A DNA stretch of 36,122 nucleotides from Frankia nepalensis. Lineage in GTDB: Bacteria > Actinomycetota > Actinomycetes > Frankiales > Frankiaceae. The stretch spans positions 1 to 36,122 of the forward strand of contig NZ_JADWYU010000192.1 in assembly GCF_016786325.1 (NCBI RefSeq). The letters are read 5' to 3'. The notes under the pieces were generated by a model that did no database searches, was not told the origin of the DNA, and worked only from the letters and a program-made list of their open reading frames with translations. This document shows positions 32,092 to 36,122 of the stretch, piece by piece; the first letter of the stretch is position 1; every line of letters starts with the position of its first letter. Both the position numbers and the translations under genes were made by a program.

Positions 32092-32240
32092 GCCCGACGC
32101 GGGGCCCGGTCGGGCTGGGCTGGCGGCGGGCGTGGTCCCGTCGACGCGGACCGGCCGAGCCCTCCGCCGGGCCACCGTGACAGATATGTCTGAATGGATC
32201 TCGGGCGATCGCGGGGCGGTCCCCGAGCTGCGGAGGTGTC

Positions 32241-33224
32241 ATGCGCGCGGCTGTGGTCGTTCCCGGCGGACGGTACGAGGTCACCGAGGTGCCGGATCCC
32301 TCGCCAGGCCCGGGGGAGTTACTGCTGCGGGTCACGGCCTGCGGGTTCTGTGGCTCGGACATCAAGGCCCGCGCGGCGATGCCCGAAGGCACGGTCATGG
32401 GACACGAGTTCGGTGGGCAGATCGTCGGGGTCGGGCCGGACACGGCCGGCGACTGGCGGGAAGGCGCGCATGTCGCGGTGCTGCCGGCGCTGTCCTGCGG
32501 AGGCTGCGACTGGTGCGCGTCCGGCTACGTGATCCACTGCCCCCGGGTGCGGCTCGTCGGGCTCGGCGGCACCGGTGGCGGCTTCGCGGAGCTCGCCGTG
32601 GTCACCACCGCCGCCGCCTTCCCGCTCACCCCGGACATCGACCCGCTGCACGGCGCCCTGGTCGAGCCGTTCGCGGTGGGCCTGCACACCGCCCGCACCG
32701 GGCGGATCGAGGCCGGCGACGACGTGCTCGTCGTCGGCGCCGGCACCGTCGGGCTGACCACCATCGCGTGGGCCCGGGCGCTCGGAGCCCGCCGGATCAC
32801 CGCCGTCGACCCGGCCGCGATCCGCCGGGCGGCCGCCGAGAGGTTCGGGGCGACCGACGTCCTCACCTCCGTCGAGGAGGCGACGGCCGGTTCCTACGAC
32901 GTCGTCGCCGAGTGCGCGGGCAGGGCGGGACTGCTGGACGCCTTCGTGACCGCGGCGCGGCCGCGGGGCCGGATCGTCCTGGCGGGCGTGACCATCGACG
33001 CCACCCCGTTCCAGTCGTGGGCGGCGCTGATGAAGGAGGTGTCCGTGGGCTTCGCGGTCTACTACACGCCGGAGGAGTTCCGGACCGTCATCGCCGCGTT
33101 CACCAGTGGCCTGATCGATCCGGCGCCGCTGCTTGCCCGGCAGGTCGGGCTTGGCGAGGTGAACGAGGCGTTCGACGACCTCGCCCAGGTCGCCGCCAGC
33201 GGGAAGATCCTCGTCAGCCCCTGA
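32241..33224 (+). CDS. Zinc-dependent alcohol dehydrogenase
   Basis: This 327-residue MDR protein has Cys37 (CGFCGSD) and His55-Glu56 (MGHEF) for the catalytic zinc, and Cys86, 89, 92 and 100 (CGGCDWC, then C) for the structural zinc, followed by a Rossmann GAGTVG (166-171) and an Asp in AVDPAA after the next strand, suggesting NAD. It is somewhat short for the family (about 340). It probably oxidises an alcohol of the pathway. GGAGG is 5 bases before ATG 32241. Codon 27 is TTA. It lies 149 bases after the SDR, with an imperfect CAGA-TATG-TCTG dyad at 32181-32192. Confidence 0.9.
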   Translation: MRAAVVVPGGRYEVTEVPDPSPGPGELLLRVTACGFCGSDIKARAAMPEGTVMGHEFGGQIVGVGPDTAGDWREGAHVAVLPALSCGGCDWCASGYVIHCPRVRLVGLGGTGGGFAELAVVTTAAAFPLTPDIDPLHGALVEPFAVGLHTARTGRIEAGDDVLVVGAGTVGLTTIAWARALGARRITAVDPAAIRRAAAERFGATDVLTSVEEATAGSYDVVAECAGRAGLLDAFVTAARPRGRIVLAGVTIDATPFQSWAALMKEVSVGFAVYYTPEEFRTVIAAFTSGLIDPAPLLARQVGLGEVNEAFDDLAQVAASGKILVSP

Positions 33225-33450
33225 CGGGGAATGCCCGGCCGTCACGGTCCCCGATCCGGACAACGCCGACGGACACGCCGAGGGAGGACGCCGACGGATG
33301 GCGCCACCGGGTGGCGTCGCCCAGGCGCGTCACGCGCGGCCGGCGCGGGAGGCCACGCGCCGTCGTTGCCGCCGCGGGGCGATCACGTCCCGGCGGCGTG
33401 GCCGGCGGCCGTAGACGAACGAGACACGCGAGTCAGCGGAGGAGCGGGCC
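33225..33450. other. Intergenic region before the acyl-CoA dehydrogenase pair
   Basis: About 225 GC-rich bases without a credible gene. No clear promoter was found. Only the ribosome site GGAGGAG just before 33451 is evident. Confidence 0.4.
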
Positions 33451-34710
33451 GTGGATGATGTGCTGACCGACGAGCAGCGGATGCTGGTGGACGCGTCCGC
33501 GCGCTTCATCGCGCGGACCTGTCCATTGGAGAAGGTGCGAGAAGGCACCTACGCCGGCGCCGGCTTCGCCGCCGCGTACCGGCGCCAGGCGGGCGAGCTG
33601 GGCTGGTACTCACTGCTCGTCCCGGACGAGCTCGGCGGCGGGAGCGTCTCGGGCAACGGCGTGCTCGACGCGGCGCTCGTGGCCTACCACCGGGGCCGCG
33701 CGCTGCAGCCCGGGCCGTTCGTCGGCACGAACGTCGTGGCGTACGCGCTCGCCGCGGCCGGCGCCGGCGAGCAGACGGCGAAGGTACTGCCCGCCCTGCT
33801 GTCAGGGGAGACGTCGGCGGCCTGGGTGCCCGCCGCGGCGCTGGTTCCGCCGTCGTCGGCGGGTTCGGCGGCCGCGCCGCCGGCCGCCCCGGTGGGCCGG
33901 TCGGCGTCGGCCGGGGCCGTGTCGGCGGTGGAGGCCGGCGGTGGCTGGCGGTTGTCCGGGCAGGCCACGTTCGTGGAGGATCCCGGTCCGGACGGCTGGT
34001 TCCTGGTGACCGCCAGCACCGGTCCCGCGAGCGCGGGGGACGGTGGAGGCGCCGGGCTCGCGCAGTTCCTGCTGCCGGCCGGCACCCCCGGTCTGCGGGT
34101 GGTGCCGCTCGAGTCGTTGGACCTCACCCGCCGGTTCGTCCGGCTGGACTTCGACGACGTCCCCGTCGCGTCGGCTGGGAGCAGGCTTGGCGCGGCGGGC
34201 GATGGGGGCGGCGCGGACGAGCTGGTCGCCCGGCAGCTCGCGCTGGCGTGTGTCCTGACCACGGCCGAGTCGGTCGGCGCGATGGATTTCGAACTCGCGA
34301 TGACGGTGCAGTACGCGAAGGACCGGATCGCGTTCGGCCGGCCGATCGGCTCGTTCCAGGCGCTGAAGCACGTGCTCGCGGACACCAGCCTCGCGCTGGA
34401 GATGAGCAAGGCGATCACGACGGCCGCGGCCCAGCGGCTCGGCGAGGTGGACGGCTCGCCCGGCGCGGCCGAGCCGGGCGGCTCTCCCGGCTCGGCTGGC
34501 TACGGGCTGGAGGCGGCGAGCATGGCGAAGGCGTTCGTCGGGGACAGCGGCGTCGACCTTGCCCAGAACTGTTTCCAGGTCTTCGGCGGGATCGGCTTCA
34601 CCTGGGAGCACGACCAGCATCTCTTCCTGCGCCGGCTGACGACCGACGCGGCGTTGTTCGGCGACCCGAGCTGGCACCGGGAGCGCCTGTGCCAGCTGTC
34701 CGGGATCTAG
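33451..34710 (+). CDS. Acyl-CoA dehydrogenase, small-subunit type of a heteromeric pair
   Basis: This 419-residue ACAD has LTDEQRMLVDASARFIARTC (N-terminal helices), WYSLLVPDELGGGS, DRIAFGRPIGSFQALKHVLA (R-x-x-F-G-x-x-I-x-x-x-Q) and CFQVFGGIGFTWEHDQHLFL (the GGIGFTWE motif). Two Ala/Ser/Pro/Gly-rich inserts, at about 131-155 and 332-350, make it longer than usual. GTG 33451 follows GGAGGAG. It is 26 bases from the next ACAD; such adjacent, dissimilar pairs form alpha2-beta2 enzymes that dehydrogenate steroid or other bulky acyl-CoAs. It probably acts after the ligase at 28206. Confidence 0.9.
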   Translation: MDDVLTDEQRMLVDASARFIARTCPLEKVREGTYAGAGFAAAYRRQAGELGWYSLLVPDELGGGSVSGNGVLDAALVAYHRGRALQPGPFVGTNVVAYALAAAGAGEQTAKVLPALLSGETSAAWVPAAALVPPSSAGSAAAPPAAPVGRSASAGAVSAVEAGGGWRLSGQATFVEDPGPDGWFLVTASTGPASAGDGGGAGLAQFLLPAGTPGLRVVPLESLDLTRRFVRLDFDDVPVASAGSRLGAAGDGGGADELVARQLALACVLTTAESVGAMDFELAMTVQYAKDRIAFGRPIGSFQALKHVLADTSLALEMSKAITTAAAQRLGEVDGSPGAAEPGGSPGSAGYGLEAASMAKAFVGDSGVDLAQNCFQVFGGIGFTWEHDQHLFLRRLTTDAALFGDPSWHRERLCQLSGI

Positions 34711-34736
34711 GCCGTGTCTAGGCGAGGGTGTGACTG

Positions 34737-36005
34737 ATGACCGATGAGGTTTCGGACGGCGCGAGCGGGCTCGACGAGTTCCGCGCCGAGGCGCGGGCGT
34801 GGCTGGCCGCGAATCTGGAGCGGCGGCCGGCCGGTGTGCGCGATGGCGGAGAGGCCCGCGGCGACGAGGAGGTCGCCGCCGCTCGGCCGCTGCAGCGCAA
34901 GCTGTTCGACGGCGGGTACGCGGGCCTGTCGTTTCCCCGGGAGTACGGCGGCCGCGGGCTGACGGGGCACCACGAGCGGGTGTTCGTGGAGGAGTCGCGG
35001 GGGTATCTCACGCCGCACTTCGGTGGCGCCGGCCACGTCACGTTCACCGCGATCGCGCGGTCGATGCTCGCGCACGCGTCGCCGGAGTTCCTGCGCCGGC
35101 ACATCCCGCCGATCCTCAAGGGGGAGCGGCTGTGGTGCCAGTTCTACTCGGAGCCCGAGGCCGGCTCGGACCTCGCCGGGATCCGGACGACGGCGCGCCG
35201 CGAGGGCGATCGCTGGGTGCTGAACGGGTCGAAGATCTGGAGCACGGGCGCGCACCAGGCCGACTACGCGATGTGCCTGGCGCGCACCGACTGGGACGTC
35301 CCGAAGCACCGCGGCCTGACCTGGTTCGCCGTCCCCACCGACGCCAGGGGCGTCACGGTCCGGCCGATCCGGCAGATCAACGGGGAGTCCGGGTTCTGCG
35401 AGGCGTTCCTGGACGACGTGGTCGTGTCCGACGAGGACATCATCGGGGAGGTCAACCAGGGGTGGTCGGTCGCGCAGACGATGCTGGTCTACGAGCGCGG
35501 CGCCGGGAGCTCCGGCGGGGCCCGGGTGGAGCCCCGCGTGCTCGCCCCCGAGCTCGTCGCGCTCGCCCGGAAGGTGGGCCGCCTTGACGACCCGCTCGCG
35601 CGGCAGGCCATCGCGCGGGCACACGTCAACGAGTTCGCCCAGTACCACCTCGGCCTGCGGATCGCCGCCCGGCTGCGAAGCTCGGCCACACCGCAGCCGG
35701 CGGTCGCCGCCTACGGGAAGCTGGCCGCCGGCGTACTCTCGCCGATCCGGGCCCGGCTCACGGTGGAGATCGGCGGGGCCGAGGCGCTGACCTGGCCGCG
35801 GGGCGCCGACGAGACGGCGACCCAGCCCGCGACCAGCTACCTCAACGGCCGGATGGTCGCCATCGCCGCCGGCACGAACGAGGTGCAGCGCAACGGCATC
35901 GGCGAGCGCGTGCTCGGCCTGCCGCGCGAGCCGAGCTTCGACGCCCGCAAGCCGTTTCGCGACGTCGTGCGCGACGCCCGAACCTGGGACGGCCGCATCG
36001 GCTGA
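34737..36005 (+). CDS. Acyl-CoA dehydrogenase, large-subunit type of a heteromeric pair
   Basis: This 422-residue ACAD has FDGGYAGLSFPREYGGRGLT, CQFYSEPEAGSDLAGIRTTA (FAD and substrate region), WVLNGSKIWSTGAHQADYAM, and a C-terminal IAAGTNEVQRNGIGERVLGL (the GTxEIQR-like tail, with NEVQRN). It pairs with the preceding gene. GAGGG stands before ATG 34737. A 77-base stretch of its 3' part (35771-35847) is repeated exactly after its stop at the window's end. It is complete and in frame. Confidence 0.92.
   Translation: MTDEVSDGASGLDEFRAEARAWLAANLERRPAGVRDGGEARGDEEVAAARPLQRKLFDGGYAGLSFPREYGGRGLTGHHERVFVEESRGYLTPHFGGAGHVTFTAIARSMLAHASPEFLRRHIPPILKGERLWCQFYSEPEAGSDLAGIRTTARREGDRWVLNGSKIWSTGAHQADYAMCLARTDWDVPKHRGLTWFAVPTDARGVTVRPIRQINGESGFCEAFLDDVVVSDEDIIGEVNQGWSVAQTMLVYERGAGSSGGARVEPRVLAPELVALARKVGRLDDPLARQAIARAHVNEFAQYHLGLRIAARLRSSATPQPAVAAYGKLAAGVLSPIRARLTVEIGGAEALTWPRGADETATQPATSYLNGRMVAIAAGTNEVQRNGIGERVLGLPREPSFDARKPFRDVVRDARTWDGRIG
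35771..35847 (+). repeat. 77-base direct repeat, inner copy
   Basis: This part of the ACAD gene is identical base for base to 36046-36122, at an offset of 275 bases. The base before it differs (T here, G in the other copy). Confidence 0.9.
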
Positions 36006-36022
36006 GCCGCCGCGCGCGGCGC

Positions 36023-36044
36023 GCACCGAGCCCGCACCGAGCCC
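36023..36044 (+). repeat. Two tandem 11-base units
   Basis: GCACCGAGCCC occurs twice in a row directly before the 77-base repeat copy. It is a short local duplication next to the breakpoint. Confidence 0.7.
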
Positions 36045-36045
36045 G

Positions 36046-36122
36046 CGGCGGGGCCGAGGCGCTGACCTGGCCGCGGGGCGCCGACGAGACGGCGACCCAG
36101 CCCGCGACCAGCTACCTCAACG
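36046..36122 (+). repeat. 77-base direct repeat, terminal copy
   Basis: Exact copy of 35771-35847, running into the end of the window. It encodes a piece of the ACAD C-terminal domain but has no gene context here. It is either the start of a duplication or an assembly overlap. Confidence 0.9.

Overview
The window is very GC-rich DNA with long open frames, GTG starts, ATGA/GTGA gene overlaps, F420-type (LLM) oxidoreductases, a mycofactocin-type dehydrogenase, TetR regulators and many fadD/fadE-type genes. This suggests an actinomycete of the Frankia/Mycobacteriales kind. Frankia-like is an inference; no rRNA or other marker is present. No rRNA, tRNA, CRISPR array or intact mobile element was recognised. 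Nearly all genes belong to CoA-dependent catabolism of acids, steroids or terpenoids and its regulation.

Left part (1-4500): a decayed region. It holds the C-terminal tail of an acyl-CoA synthetase, the first 46 codons of an amidohydrolase, one intact acyl-CoA dehydrogenase (ACAD), the last ~35 residues of another ACAD, a lipoprotein esterase, an IS6-type transposase relic and a zinc-free quinone-oxidoreductase-like gene. Fragments with abrupt junctions recur at 12.5, 13.8, 14.2-14.5 and 16.3-16.9 kb: a cut TetR, a possible ligase piece, a LivF tail, and a dehydrogenase/amidohydrolase chimera with an internal stop. Past deletions appear to have pruned this side.

Second part (4500-10614): a compact operon of acyl-CoA synthetase, ACAD, aminoglycoside-phosphotransferase-like kinase, SDR and TetR. 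The gene set resembles levulinate/4-hydroxyacid (Lva or ACAD10/11) metabolism. Two copies of an operator-like palindrome overlap two near-identical promoters, one before the synthetase and one before the ACAD. A nitroreductase and two more SDRs follow (10921-13784), then a lipoprotein solute-binding protein (14966-16249) without permease genes.

Third part (16980-21518): a synthetase gene on the minus strand, divergent from two LLM oxidoreductases and a SnoaL/NTF2-like protein.

Fourth part (21556-28133): a TetR gene faces a tightly overlapped operon of cytochrome P450, DapB-like reductase, solute-binding-protein-like protein without signal peptide, and a second DapB-like reductase. A paralogous signal-less binding protein converges on it. 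This is the least explained system in the window and the best candidate for something new.

Fifth part (28206-36005): CaiC-like ligase, thiolase, mycofactocin-type SDR, zinc alcohol dehydrogenase and a pair of ACADs, all on the plus strand, forming a beta-oxidation-like set. The window ends in a 77-bp exact copy of part of the last gene, which looks like a contig end or a tandem duplication. A 16-bp AT-rich motif occurs near three loci (14.09, 19.0 and 28.16 kb) and may be a shared operator.
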